Below are positions 49,972-57,996 of a stretch of 64,000 nt of DNA, piece by piece. Every line of letters starts with the position of its first letter. Position 1 is the stretch's first letter. Source of the DNA: Streptomyces sp. CNH099 (GTDB taxonomy: Bacteria; Actinomycetota; Actinomycetes; Streptomycetales; Streptomycetaceae); assembly GCA_000514715.1 (NCBI GenBank), contig AZWL01000012.1:167591-231590 (forward strand), written 5' to 3'. The translations under genes and the position numbers were made by a program. The notes under the pieces are model-generated. The model saw only the letters and a program-made list of their open reading frames with translations. It did not search any database and was not told where the DNA came from.

Positions 49972-52797
49972 TCACTTCTTGCGCCGCTTGCCCTTCGAGC
50001 CGCCCTTCTGGGCCCGGCGGCGCTCCGCCCGGGTCCGGCCGCCGCCCGAGCCGCCGGACGTGGCGGCCTTCGCGCCGTCGGTGGCCAGCTCGCCCTCCGC
50101 GACGCCGCCCTCGGCGGTCGGCGCGGAGAAGTGCAGCCGGTCGGGGCGCTGCGGCTGGTCGAGGCCCTTGGCGCGGATGGCCGGGGCCGGGGCCGGGACC
50201 GCGTCCTGCGGCTCGGCGCCGCCCTCGGCGGGCACCGCGTCCTCCACCGGAACCTCCTCGACCTGCTGCTCGACCTGAACCTCCAGGTTGAACAGGTAGC
50301 CGACGGACTCCTCCTTGATGCCGTCCATCATCGCGTTGAACATGTCGAAGCCCTCGCGCTGGAACTCCACCAGCGGGTCCTTCTGCGCCATCGCGCGCAG
50401 CTGGATGCCCTCCTGGAGGTAGTCCATCTCGTAGAGGTGCTCGCGCCACTTGCGGTCCAGCACCGACAGCACGACCCGGCGCTCCAGCTCCCGCATGATC
50501 TCCGAGCCGAGCTGCTCCTCGCGCTTGTCGTACTGCGCGTGGACGTCCTCCTTGACCATGTCCTCGATGAACTCGGGGGTGATGCCCGCCCGGTCGCCGG
50601 CGGCCTCCTCCAGTTCCTCGACCGTCACGGAGACGGGGTAGAGCTGCTTGAAGGCCCGCCACAGCCGGTCCAGGTCCCACTCCTCGGCGAAGCCCTCGAC
50701 GGTCTCCGCCTGGATGTAGGCGTCGATGGTGTCGTCCATGAAGTGGCGCACCTGCTCGTGCAGGTCCTCACCCTCCAGCACCCGCTTGCGCTCGCCGTAG
50801 ATGACCTCGCGCTGGCGGTTCATGACCTCGTCGTACTTCAGGACGTTCTTGCGCGTCTCGAAGTTCTGCTGCTCGACCTGCGACTGGGCGGAGGCGATGG
50901 CGCGGGTGACCATCTTGTTCTCGATCGGCACGTCGTCCGGCACGTTGGCCATCGACATGACGCGCTCCACCAGCTGCGCCTTGAACAGCCGCATCAGGTC
51001 GTCGCCGAGGGAGAGGTAGAAGCGGGACTCGCCGGGGTCGCCCTGGCGGCCGGAGCGGCCGCGCAGCTGGTTGTCGATGCGCCGCGACTCGTGCCGCTCG
51101 GTGCCCAGCACGTACAGCCCGCCGAGGTCCTTGACCTCGTTGTACTCGGCCTTGACGGCCTCCTCCGCCTTCTCCAGCGCGGCCGGCAGCGCCGCCGCCC
51201 ACTGCTCGGAGTGCTCGACCGGGTCCAGGCCCTGCTGGCGCAGGGCGGCCTCGGCGAGGTCGTCGGGGTTGCCGCCGAGCTTGATGTCGGTGCCGCGGCC
51301 CGCCATGTTCGTGGCGACGGTGATCGCGCCGCGGCGGCCGGCCTGCGCGACGATCACTGCCTCGCGGTCGTGCTGCTTGGCGTTCAGCACCTCGTGCGGC
51401 ACGCCGCGCTTGCTGAGCTGCTGCGAGAGGTACTCGGACTTCTCCACCGACGTCGTGCCGACCAGCACCGGCTGGCCCTTCTCGTACTTCTCCGAGATGT
51501 CGTCCACGACGGCGGAGAACTTCGCCTCCTCGGTGCGGTAGATCAGGTCGGCCTGGTCCATGCGCGCCAGCGGGCGGTTCGTCGGGATGGGCACCACGCC
51601 CAGCTTGTAGATCTGCTGGAACTCGGCCGCCTCGGTCATGGCCGTACCGGTCATGCCGCCGAGCTTGCTGTAGAGCCGGAAGAAGTTCTGCAGGGTGATC
51701 GTGGCGAGCGTCTGGTTCTCGTCCTTGATGTCGACGCCCTCTTTGGCCTCGATCGCCTGGTGCATGCCCTCGTTGTAGCGGCGGCCGGCGAGGATACGGC
51801 CCGTGTGCTCGTCGACGATCATGACGTCGCCGTTCATGACGACGTAGTCCTTGTCCTTCTTGAACAGTTCCTTGGCCTTGATGGCGTTGTTCAGGTAGCC
51901 GACGAGCGGGGTGTTCACCGACTCGTAGAGGTTGTCGATGCCCAGGTAGTTCTCCACCTTGGCGACGCCGGCCTCGTGGATGGCGACGGTCCGCTTCTTC
52001 TCGTCCACGTCGTAGTCGCCGGTCTCCTGCTTGCCCAGGCGCGGGTCGCCCGCCTCGCCCCTGGAGAGCCGGGTGACCAGCTTGGCGAAGTCGGCGTACC
52101 ACTTGGTGGCCTGGTCGGCGGGGCCGGAGATGATCAGCGGGGTGCGGGCCTCGTCGATGAGGATGGAGTCGACCTCGTCGACGATCGCGAAGTTGTGGCC
52201 GCGCTGCACCAGCTCGTCCTTCGACCACGCCATGTTGTCGCGCAGGTAGTCGAACCCGAACTCGTTGTTCGTCCCGTAGGTGATGTCGCAGTTGTACTGC
52301 TCGCGGCGCTGCGCCGGCGGCATGTTGGCGAGGATGCAGCCGACGGACAGGCCGAGGAAGCGGTGCACGCGGCCCATCCACTCGGAGTCGCGCTGTGCGA
52401 GGTAGTCGTTGACCGTGACGATGTGCACACCCTTGCCGGAGATCGCGTTGAGGTACGCGGGCAGGGTGCCGACCAGGGTCTTGCCCTCGCCGGTCTTCAT
52501 CTCGGCCACGTAGCCCTCGTGCAGCGCCGCGCCGCCCATGATCTGGACGTCGTAGTGCCGCTCCCCGAGGATCCGGTGGGCCGCCTCGCGCACGGTGGCG
52601 AACGCCTCGGGCAACAGGTCGTCGAGGGACTCGCCGTCCTCGTACCGCTGCTTGTACTCCTCGGTCAGTGCGCGCAGCTCGGCATCGGAGAGGTCGACGA
52701 AGTCCTCTTCGATGGAGTTGACCTGGTCCGCGATGCGGTTGAGCTTGCGCAGGATCTTTCCTTCTCCTGCGCGCATGATCTTTCCGAAGACGGACAC
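49972..52797 (-). CDS. secA: Preprotein translocase ATPase SecA
   Basis: The 941-residue motor drives post-translational secretion through SecYEG. Visible motifs are Walker A MKTGEGKT (about 100), DEVDSILIDEA (Walker B/DEAD-like), the preprotein cross-linking domain, the second RecA-like domain with TNMAGRGTDIKLGG and GRSGRQGDPG, and the helical scaffold. The C-terminus is a Gly/Arg/Lys-rich tail ending GKRRKK, without the zinc-binding CxCx8C motif of E. coli SecA. GTG at 52795-52797 (VFGKIMRAGEGK follows shortly) is chosen, with AAGGAG about 12 bases upstream. It is convergent with the Rv3235-like gene. Confidence 0.97.
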   Translation of the reverse strand: MSVFGKIMRAGEGKILRKLNRIADQVNSIEEDFVDLSDAELRALTEEYKQRYEDGESLDDLLPEAFATVREAAHRILGERHYDVQIMGGAALHEGYVAEMKTGEGKTLVGTLPAYLNAISGKGVHIVTVNDYLAQRDSEWMGRVHRFLGLSVGCILANMPPAQRREQYNCDITYGTNNEFGFDYLRDNMAWSKDELVQRGHNFAIVDEVDSILIDEARTPLIISGPADQATKWYADFAKLVTRLSRGEAGDPRLGKQETGDYDVDEKKRTVAIHEAGVAKVENYLGIDNLYESVNTPLVGYLNNAIKAKELFKKDKDYVVMNGDVMIVDEHTGRILAGRRYNEGMHQAIEAKEGVDIKDENQTLATITLQNFFRLYSKLGGMTGTAMTEAAEFQQIYKLGVVPIPTNRPLARMDQADLIYRTEEAKFSAVVDDISEKYEKGQPVLVGTTSVEKSEYLSQQLSKRGVPHEVLNAKQHDREAVIVAQAGRRGAITVATNMAGRGTDIKLGGNPDDLAEAALRQQGLDPVEHSEQWAAALPAALEKAEEAVKAEYNEVKDLGGLYVLGTERHESRRIDNQLRGRSGRQGDPGESRFYLSLGDDLMRLFKAQLVERVMSMANVPDDVPIENKMVTRAIASAQSQVEQQNFETRKNVLKYDEVMNRQREVIYGERKRVLEGEDLHEQVRHFMDDTIDAYIQAETVEGFAEEWDLDRLWRAFKQLYPVSVTVEELEEAAGDRAGITPEFIEDMVKEDVHAQYDKREEQLGSEIMRELERRVVLSVLDRKWREHLYEMDYLQEGIQLRAMAQKDPLVEFQREGFDMFNAMMDGIKEESVGYLFNLEVQVEQQVEEVPVEDAVPAEGGAEPQDAVPAPAPAIRAKGLDQPQRPDRLHFSAPTAEGGVAEGELATDGAKAATSGGSGGGRTRAERRRAQKGGSKGKRRKK

Positions 52798-53147
52798 TTT
52801 GGGCTGGCTCCTTGCCGGTCGGGCCTGGCACGGTCGGGTGCGCTGGTGCGGCCCCTGTCCTCTGGGGCTCCTCTCGGGCCTCGCGGAGCCCACGGCCGCA
52901 CCGGCCATCGTATGCGAGGACGGGGGTGCCCCGGGAGGTCCAGCCCAGGGACGTTAGGTGCCGTCACCGTACGTGTCAACGTACGGCCCCCGCGGAAAGT
53001 GCCGCGGCGCCCCGCCCGCGCCTCGTCCGGCCCCGTCCTGCCCCGTCCGGCGGCGGCCGGCGGCCGGGCGGGGCGGTGCCGCGGCGGGGCCGGAGACGAC
53101 GGGAAAAGCCGTGGCGGGGGCGGGAGCCGGAGGCGGAGAATCCGTGG
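52798..53147. other. 350-bp divergent region between secA and the acetyltransferase gene
   Basis: No gene. It contains a 20-bp dyad (52967-52986) and the secA ribosome binding region. Promoter boxes could not be assigned. Confidence 0.5.
52967..52986. promoter_or_regulatory. 20-bp dyad CCGTACGT-GTCA-ACGTACGG
   Basis: Perfect 8-bp arms around a 4-nt centre, about 170 bp upstream of secA and 160 bp upstream of the GNAT gene. It is a plausible repressor or activator site; both genes are candidates. Confidence 0.45.
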
Positions 53148-53738
53148 ATGGAACCCGTCACCCTGGACACCGACCGCCTGCTGCTGCGCCCCATGGAGGC
53201 CGGCGACGTCGACGCCGTGCTCGCCGCCTGCCAGGACCCCGGCATCCAGCGCTGGACGCGCGTCCCCTCGCCGTACGGGCGCGCACACGCGGAGGACTTC
53301 GTCCTCAAGACCTGCCCCGCCGGCTGGCGCGAGGACGCCCAGTACAACTTCGGCGTCTTCACCCGCGACGGCGGCGCCCTGGTGGGTTCGATGGGGCTCG
53401 TCGGCTTCACCCCGTCGCGGCACGCGGAGCGCGTCGCGGAGCTGGGTTACTGGACGGCGCCGGAGCAGCGGCGGCGCGGCTACACCGCGGAGGCGGCGGG
53501 GGCCGTGGTGCGGTGGGCGTTCACGGAGGTCGGCATCGACCGGGTGGAGTGGTTCGCCGAGGTCGGCAACGAGCCGTCGCGGGCGGTGGCGCTCCGGGTG
53601 GGGTTCACGATGGAGGGCACGCTGCGCTCGTGGTTCGTCAACCACGGCACGCGGCGGGACGCCTGGGTGGCGTCGCTGCTGCCCTCGGACGTGGGGCTGC
53701 GCTCGCGGCTGCCGTACCTGCCGCCGCCGTCGCGGTGA
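53148..53738 (+). CDS. GNAT-family N-acetyltransferase (RimJ/RimL-like)
   Basis: The 196-residue protein has an opening strand VTLDTDRLLLRPMEAGDV typical of RimJ/RimL relatives, AELGYWTAPEQRRRGYTAEAA (acetyl-CoA pyrophosphate loop RRRGYT) and a C-terminal NEPSRAVALRVGFTMEGTLRSWF block. It transfers an acetyl group from acetyl-CoA to a protein N-terminus or small amine; the substrate is not predictable. ATG 53148 is preceded by GGAGAA, and upstream sequence in frame is arginine-rich and noncoding in character. Confidence 0.85.
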   Translation: MEPVTLDTDRLLLRPMEAGDVDAVLAACQDPGIQRWTRVPSPYGRAHAEDFVLKTCPAGWREDAQYNFGVFTRDGGALVGSMGLVGFTPSRHAERVAELGYWTAPEQRRRGYTAEAAGAVVRWAFTEVGIDRVEWFAEVGNEPSRAVALRVGFTMEGTLRSWFVNHGTRRDAWVASLLPSDVGLRSRLPYLPPPSR

Positions 53739-53859
53739 GTGTCCGACGGTGCACCGGGAGTGCGACGGTGCTGCCGGCGCCGCCGATGCCGCCGGCGCCG
53801 CCCGCCCGGCACGCTCCTCGCCACGGGGGTTGTCAGAGGCAGGCCCTACGCTCGCCGGC

Positions 53860-55059
53860 ATGACCACGAAAGTGTCTCTCTCCGCCGACGACGCCCGCCG
53901 TATCGTCCTGCGCGCCCAGGGGCTGCTCGGCGCGCCCGACCGCCGGGCCGGCACCCGCGGGGTGCTGCGGCGGCTGGGCGCGGTGCAGCTGGACACGATC
54001 TCGGTGCTCGCCCGGTCCCACGAGCTGGTGCCGTACGCGCGCCTGGGCGCGGTCGGCCGCGAGGCGGTGGAATCGGCGTACTGGTCGGGAACGGCCGCCT
54101 TCGAGTACTGGTCGCATGCCGCCTGCATCCTGCCCATGGAGGAGTGGCCGCTGTTCGCCTTCCGCCGCCGGAAGAACCGCGCCCGCGGCTACCGCTGGCA
54201 CCGGTTGCGGGACCCGCAGGGCTCCCGCGCCGCCGTCATCGAGCGGCTGCGCGGCGACGGCCCGCTGACCTCCACGGACCTGGGCGGGGCGAAGAACGGC
54301 GGCCCGTGGTGGGACTGGTCGGAGACGAAGATCGCGGTGGAGACCCTGCTGGACGCCGGCGAGGTGGTCGTCACGGCCCGGCGCGGCTGGAAGCGGGTGT
54401 ACGACCTGGCCGAGCGCGCGATCCCGGACGGCCTGTTCCACGACGACCTGCCGGACGAGGAGTGCCTGCGCCGGCTCGTCGGCCAGGCGGGCCGCGCCCT
54501 GGGCGTGGGCACGCGCGCGGACCTGGCTGATTATCACCGTCTCAAGGGCGAGCAGGTCGCCGCGGTCGTGGGGGACACCGAGCTGGTCGAGGTGGAGGTC
54601 GAGGGCTGGGGCAAGCCGGCCTGGGCCGACCCGGAGGCGCTGGCGGCCGCCCCGCGGGGGCGGCACAGGACGACGCTGCTGTCCCCGTTCGACTCCCTGG
54701 TCTGGGACCGCCCGCGGACGGAGCGGATCTTCGGGATGACGCACCGGCTGGAGGCGTACGTGCCGAAGCCCAAGCGGATACACGGCTATTTCGCCATGCC
54801 GGTGCTCGCCGGCGGGAAGCTCGTCGGCCGGGTCGACCCGGGCCGCGAGGGCAGCACCCTCGTCGCCCGCCAGGTCACCCTGGGCGCCGACCGGCCGGTC
54901 GGGGTGACGCCGGCGAAGGCCGTGGAGCCGACGGCCGCGGCGCTGGCGGAGGCGGCGAGCTGGGTGGGCGCGCGGACGGTGCGGGTGGAGCGGGTCAGCC
55001 CGCCGGAGCTGCACACGCCGCTCGCCCGGGCGGCGGAGAAGGCCGTGGCCGCGGGCTGA
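53860..55059 (+). CDS. YcaQ/AlkX-type winged-helix DNA glycosylase
   Basis: The 399-residue protein of the HTH_42 family has tandem winged helices and a beta domain. Residues 43-45 are QLD in GAVQLDTISVLARSHELV, the QxD motif that marks YcaQ (AlkX) enzymes, which unhook interstrand crosslinks and excise N7-alkylguanine; the AlkZ branch has QxQ instead. FDSLVWDRPRTERIFG is another family block. A role in repair of alkylated DNA follows from the family. It stands alone here, with no natural-product genes nearby that would suggest self-resistance. Confidence 0.8.
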   Translation: MTTKVSLSADDARRIVLRAQGLLGAPDRRAGTRGVLRRLGAVQLDTISVLARSHELVPYARLGAVGREAVESAYWSGTAAFEYWSHAACILPMEEWPLFAFRRRKNRARGYRWHRLRDPQGSRAAVIERLRGDGPLTSTDLGGAKNGGPWWDWSETKIAVETLLDAGEVVVTARRGWKRVYDLAERAIPDGLFHDDLPDEECLRRLVGQAGRALGVGTRADLADYHRLKGEQVAAVVGDTELVEVEVEGWGKPAWADPEALAAAPRGRHRTTLLSPFDSLVWDRPRTERIFGMTHRLEAYVPKPKRIHGYFAMPVLAGGKLVGRVDPGREGSTLVARQVTLGADRPVGVTPAKAVEPTAAALAEAASWVGARTVRVERVSPPELHTPLARAAEKAVAAG

Positions 55060-55107
55060 CCGGCCGCCGGGCCGGCGCAGCCCCGCGGCGGGCGCTCCCG
55101 CGGGGCG

Positions 55108-55827
55108 TCAGCGGATTTCGAGGATCTTCTCGCGCATCGCGTAGACGACGGCTTCCATCCGGGAGTGCAGCTGCAGCTTCTCCAGGATGTTGCGCACGTG
55201 GTTCTTCACCGTGTTTTCGCTGATGAACAGCTCTTTGGCGATGTCGCGGTTGTTCATGCCGGTGGCCACCAGCTTGAGCACCTCCAGCTCCCGGTCGGTC
55301 AGCCGCGGCGCGGGCACGAGGCGCCGCTCGTCGGTGCGCTGGATCATCGACTTGAACTCGGTCAGCAGCTTCGACGCCATCGAGGGGCTGATCTGCGACT
55401 GCCCGTCGGCCACGGCGCGGATCGCGGTGGAGACCTCGTCGGTGGAGATCTCCTTGAGCAGATAGCCGGTCGCGCCCGCCTTGATCGCGTCGTAGAGGTC
55501 GGCTTCCTCGTCGCTGATCGTCAGCATGATGATCTTTGCGCTGGGGGCGACTTCCTTGATGGACGTGCACGCCTCAATGCCGGTGCGCCGGGGCATCCGG
55601 ATGTCCATCAGCACGATGTCGGGAAGGAGGTCGGCGGCCTTGTCCACGGCCTCGGCGCCGTCCCCGGCCTCACCGACGACCTGGATGTCCTCCTCCTGGG
55701 CGAGAACGATCTCCAAGCCGCGGCGGAAAAGCTCATGGTCGTCCACGACGAGGACGCGGATCGGCTCCTCGCGGGGACCGACCGCCGTCTTCGGCTCACC
55801 CGCTCCGCTCAGCTCGAACTCCGCCAC
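55108..55827 (-). CDS. NarL/FixJ-family response regulator
   Basis: The 239-residue regulator has acidic pocket D29/D30, phosphoacceptor D75 (VLMDIRMP), T103 and a conserved lysine in GYLLKEI. A LuxR-type helix-turn-helix lies at about 178-222 (LTDRELEVLKLVATGMNNRDIAKEL). No histidine kinase gene is adjacent, so it is an orphan or pairs with a distant kinase. GTG 55825-55827 with GGGGGCAAG upstream is chosen; the ATG of the longer frame lacks a ribosome binding site. It follows the hpf gene by 93 bp in the same orientation, hinting at co-transcription. Confidence 0.9.
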   Translation of the reverse strand: MAEFELSGAGEPKTAVGPREEPIRVLVVDDHELFRRGLEIVLAQEEDIQVVGEAGDGAEAVDKAADLLPDIVLMDIRMPRRTGIEACTSIKEVAPSAKIIMLTISDEEADLYDAIKAGATGYLLKEISTDEVSTAIRAVADGQSQISPSMASKLLTEFKSMIQRTDERRLVPAPRLTDRELEVLKLVATGMNNRDIAKELFISENTVKNHVRNILEKLQLHSRMEAVVYAMREKILEIR

Positions 55828-55920
55828 GCTTGCCCCCAGGCACCGACTCTGCCGTGCGCGCACATGATTTCACGACCGGGCGGCGGGGTAACGCCCCCGC
55901 CGCCCGCGTACCGTCGCCTT

Positions 55921-56640
55921 TCAGCCGCCCAGAGCGTCTCCCGCACCGTCCGGCATCGACTCCTCGATCGGATAAGGATCGAGGTGGATCACGCCGTAGT
56001 CATATGCGTGCCTGCGGTAGACCACGCTGGGCAGCTTTTTGTCGGAGTCGACGAAGAGATAGAAGTCGTGCCCGACGAGTTCCATCTCGTACAGCGCCTG
56101 GTCGAGCGTCATGGGCGGGGCGGCGTGGGTTTTCTCCCGCACCACCAGCGGGCCGTCGCCGTCCACTTCCAGCGGTCCCCGCCGATGAATCCGAGAGCCG
56201 TTCTGCCGCGGCTCGCTCTCCCCCGTCATCTCCATGGACGGGGTCGTCAGCTCCCCGTTGTCCGTGAGCTGGGCCGCGTGCGCGACGACCGCGCCCACCT
56301 CGGCCGCGGTGCGCCGGGCCTTGCCCGGCCGCCTGGTCTTGCGCTTGTCGTGCTGCTTGCGCAGCCTCGCCTCCAGCTTGGCCGTCGCCAGGTCGAGGGC
56401 TGCGTACGGGTCGGCCGCGGCCGCCTCCGCGCGGACCACGGGCCCCCGGGAGTGCACCGTGATCTCCACCCGGTCGCAGCGGTCGGCCAGCCGCGGGTTG
56501 TGTTCCTTGGACACCTCGACGTCGAGGCTGATCACCTTGCCGTCGAACTTCTGGATCTTGTCCAGCTTCAGCTTCTCGGCCACATGCCGACGAAACCTCT
56601 CGGGAACCTCGGTCTTGCGGCCTTTGACGACGATGTCCAC
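55921..56640 (-). CDS. hpf: Long-form ribosome hibernation promoting factor
   Basis: The 239-residue protein has an N-terminal RaiA/HPF domain (1-100; MDIVVKGRKTEVPERFRRHV, YAALDLATAKLEARLRK) and a C-terminal dimerisation domain (about 180-235; DQALYEMELVGHDFYLFVDSD, VVYRRHAYDYGVIHL). Long HPF proteins pair 70S ribosomes into inactive 100S dimers in stationary phase or stress. The GTG start has GGAG eight bases upstream, overlapped by a small inverted repeat (56649-56662). Confidence 0.95.
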   Translation of the reverse strand: MDIVVKGRKTEVPERFRRHVAEKLKLDKIQKFDGKVISLDVEVSKEHNPRLADRCDRVEITVHSRGPVVRAEAAAADPYAALDLATAKLEARLRKQHDKRKTRRPGKARRTAAEVGAVVAHAAQLTDNGELTTPSMEMTGESEPRQNGSRIHRRGPLEVDGDGPLVVREKTHAAPPMTLDQALYEMELVGHDFYLFVDSDKKLPSVVYRRHAYDYGVIHLDPYPIEESMPDGAGDALGG

Positions 56641-56965
56641 GCAGAACTCCGTTCTGGAACGGCTCCGCGTACCGCTGAGCTGACGGTCGAAGCCGGTCCC
56701 TTGGTGCGCTGGGCCCCGGTGGTTTGCCGGAGCTCGGGGTTCTCTGCCGCCGGCCCCTCCGCGGAGGGACCGGTTTCACCTCCTCCTCCCCCACCGACAA
56801 GATCGACACCCCATCGGATGCGGCGGATTCGGCCCGTCCGCCGCCTTCGCAGCCTCCTCACAATCGAACATAGCTCGCCTCAGATGCCGCGGCACCCCCT
56901 GAGGCCTGGATGATCCGATCCGGTTGGTGTACCTCTTTCCTACCTGCACAAACGTAAGATCGCGG
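56641..56965. promoter_or_regulatory. 325-bp region upstream of hpf and downstream of comF
   Basis: No gene. It holds the hpf promoter on the minus strand. A TATGTT hexamer (complement of 56867-56872) is a possible -10 box, with no clear -35 partner. Immediately before the hpf start, CCGTTC/GAACGG arms (56649-56662) cover part of the ribosome binding site. Confidence 0.4.
56649..56662 (-). promoter_or_regulatory. Inverted repeat over the hpf ribosome binding site
   Basis: CCGTTCCAGAACGG; its 3' arm runs into the GGAG used by hpf. A 5-bp hairpin with a CCAG loop could mask the site. Confidence 0.35.
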
Positions 56966-57778
56966 TCAAGGGAGCGCGCACGCGCGGCCTGCTTCGAACG
57001 CGTCCCGCGGCGCGGCGACGACCGCCGCCGCGAGCGCGTCCCCGGCGCCTGCCGCACGCACGGCCCGCGCTGCCTCGGCGAGTGACGCCCCGGTCGTCAG
57101 TACGTCGTCCACCAGCACGACCCGGCACCCCGGCGCCCGCAGCCGCGGCGCCCCGCCGCGAACCGCCTCCAGCGCCCCGCGGACGTTCCGCCGCCGCGCC
57201 GCGGCGCTCAGACCCGCCTGATCCGCCACCGCCCGCCGCTGCCGCAGCACGGGCAGCAGCTCCACCCGTATCCCGCGCCGCCGCAGCCGCTCCGCGGCGA
57301 CCAGGGCGATGCGCCGCACCGGATCGTGCCCCCGCCGCACCACGGCCGCGCGCGCCGACGGCACGGGCACGAGGAAGACGCGCCCGCCGTCCGGCTCCCG
57401 GAACCGCTCCCGGGGCCGCGCCCGCGGCGGCGCCCCGCCCCGCGGTCCGCCGCCACCCGGCCGGCCGCGCGGAGTCCGGCCGGCCGCGGCCGCCCGCACA
57501 CCTGCGGCCAGGGCCACGCCCAGCGGGCGGGCCAGGCGCAGCGCACCCCGTTCCTTGTGCGCCAGCAGCGCCGTCCGGACCGCGTCCGCGTACGCCGCAG
57601 CCGCATACACCGCGGGCAGCCCCGCGGGCCGGGGCCGGGGCGTCACCCGCCGCACCGCCCCCGCCGTCAGCTCCGCGGCGCACCCCGCACACAACGCCCC
57701 AGCGCCCCGTACCGCCCCGCATCCCGCGCAGCCGGCCGCCAGCAACAACCCCGTCAGTTCCCGCCCTGTCCCCCGCAT
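56966..57778 (-). CDS. comF: ComF-family phosphoribosyltransferase-like protein
   Basis: The 270-residue protein has an N-terminal zinc finger from two CAGC motifs (about residues 17-33), and a type I phosphoribosyltransferase domain with the PRPP loop VVLVDDVLTTGAS. Relatives (ComF/GntX) act in DNA uptake in competent bacteria; in Streptomyces the role is unknown. A glycine/arginine-rich insertion near 100-125 lengthens it. It is upstream of hpf in the same orientation with a 325-bp gap, and downstream of lpqB. Confidence 0.85.
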   Translation of the reverse strand: MRGTGRELTGLLLAAGCAGCGAVRGAGALCAGCAAELTAGAVRRVTPRPRPAGLPAVYAAAAYADAVRTALLAHKERGALRLARPLGVALAAGVRAAAAGRTPRGRPGGGGPRGGAPPRARPRERFREPDGGRVFLVPVPSARAAVVRRGHDPVRRIALVAAERLRRRGIRVELLPVLRQRRAVADQAGLSAAARRRNVRGALEAVRGGAPRLRAPGCRVVLVDDVLTTGASLAEAARAVRAAGAGDALAAAVVAAPRDAFEAGRACALP

Positions 57779-57996
57779 ACGTCCACCATGCCGGGGCCCA
57801 CCGACACCCGCGACCCCCCTGTGGACAGCCCTCCGTATGTGGAAAACCCGAGCGCAGTCCAGGCATACGGCCCCCTGCGGCCAGGCCCGGGAGCAGCCAG
57901 CCCCGGCGGTCGAACCCTGCGGTCAGGCCCCGGCCCGGGCGCCCCGGAGTGCAGACCCGTGCCGGCCGTGTCCGCCGGGCCGGACCCCGACGCCGC

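Noticed and set aside
53860..55059. AlkZ-type antibiotic self-resistance glycosylase
   Set aside because: The motif is QLD (YcaQ/AlkX type) rather than QxQ, and no biosynthetic gene cluster is adjacent.
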